5,016 nt of DNA from Candidatus Gastranaerophilales bacterium (GTDB taxonomy: Bacteria; Cyanobacteriota; Vampirovibrionia; Gastranaerophilales; Gastranaerophilaceae). Location of the stretch: the NCBI GenBank assembly GCA_944325615.1, contig CALVAU010000201.1, positions 1-5,016 of the forward strand, in the 5' to 3' direction. Positions 4,758 to 5,016 of this stretch are shown here, one piece after another (position 1 is the first letter of the stretch; each line of letters starts with the position of its first letter). A program made the position numbers and the translations under genes. Below the pieces are notes generated by a model. It did no database searches and was not told the DNA's origin. It saw only the letters and a list, made by a program, of their open reading frames with translations.

Positions 4758-5016
4758 CTAAATGTATGACTTGAGACCTTCTTGTAATTTGCATCTTGCG
4801 CGTGCAATTCTAGATTTGACTGTACCGACATTTGTATGAGTGGCTTTTGCTATTTCTTCATAACTAAGCCCTTGCAATTCTCTTAGAACAATAGCTATCC
4901 TGAAATGTTCAGGTAAGTTTTGAATTGCTTCTTTTATAATTTTTTCTATTTCATTAGTTATACATTTTTCATGCGGCTTACATTTTTTATCCGGAATAAG
5001 AGAGAGCATGTTAAAT
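4758..5016 (-). CDS. ECF RNA polymerase sigma factor, C-terminal part (5' end beyond the window)
   Basis: The visible 85 or so residues contain sigma-70 region 4, which binds the -35 promoter element. They read LPEHFRIAIVLRELQGLSYEEIA, then a turn, then the recognition helix VGTVKSRIARARCKL, followed by a short end. This arrangement and the brief C-terminus are typical of ECF (group 4) sigma factors. Region 2 is not in the window. The frame stays open through 5016: an ATG at 5009 is in frame but is preceded by sense codons and lacks a ribosome binding site, so it is internal. The linker before region 4 holds two Cys and a His (KKCKPHEKC, from about 4986 down to 4962), which is unremarkable without more family context. 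The adjacent anti-sigma gene makes this a standard sigma / anti-sigma operon. Its promoter, often self-activated in such systems, lies off the right edge. Confidence 0.93.
   Translation of the reverse strand, partial: FNMLSLIPDKKCKPHEKCITNEIEKIIKEAIQNLPEHFRIAIVLRELQGLSYEEIAKATHTNVGTVKSRIARARCKLQEGLKSYI

Noticed and set aside
4745..4831. Longer N-terminus for the anti-sigma factor
   Set aside because: These codons overlap the sigma gene in another frame, have no ribosome binding site at 4831, and precede a perfectly placed site and start at 4744.
4962..4986. Cys/His cluster in the sigma factor linker as a possible metal site
   Set aside because: Only two Cys and one His are seen in a region normally flexible and variable, and the rest of the protein is outside the window, so there is not enough to support a metal-site claim.

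Overview
This is a strongly AT-rich bacterial window with compact gene spacing and Shine-Dalgarno sites ahead of nearly every gene. My best guess for the source is a gut-type member of the Cyanobacteria sister lineage (Gastranaerophilales / Melainabacteria). The low GC, the GlgC type, and several small lineage-style proteins (for example one starting MNIQP with an early NQAFG) all fit. This is inference from style; no rRNA or other marker gene is present to prove it.

Layout from left to right. 1-332 (minus) is the N-terminal part of an unrecognised protein that runs off the left edge. 333-451 is a divergent intergenic region with a probable promoter and a perfect 13-bp tandem duplication. 452-1060 (plus) is a PurN-type glycinamide ribonucleotide formyltransferase with an extra cysteine-rich tail. 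A weak hairpin and T-run (1061-1090) and a TATAAT box (1102-1107) separate it from glgC, which is best started at 1144 and ends at 2379. glgC converges with, and slightly overlaps, a small minus-strand gene (2374-2805) whose middle resembles a TPR repeat. 2806-2941 is a second divergent intergenic region, with three copies of TTTGTAA. 2942-3553 and 3537-4196 (plus) are two overlapping genes for small proteins with three hydrophobic segments each; I recognise no named family for them. They converge with a minus-strand ECF sigma / anti-sigma pair: a zinc-binding (ZAS / zf-HC2) membrane anti-sigma factor (4193-4744), preceded in its operon by the C-terminal half of an ECF sigma factor (4758-5016, cut by the right edge).

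How they work together. purN (purine synthesis) and glgC (glycogen precursor synthesis) are housekeeping metabolic genes and do not obviously form one pathway. The sigma / anti-sigma pair is a normal signalling operon, with an anti-sigma of slightly unusual build: a degenerate second ZAS-like copy and essentially no outside domain. The least explained part is the overlapping gene pair at 2942-4196, which looks like a two-component membrane-associated module of unknown role. No RNA genes, CRISPR arrays or insertion sequences were seen.
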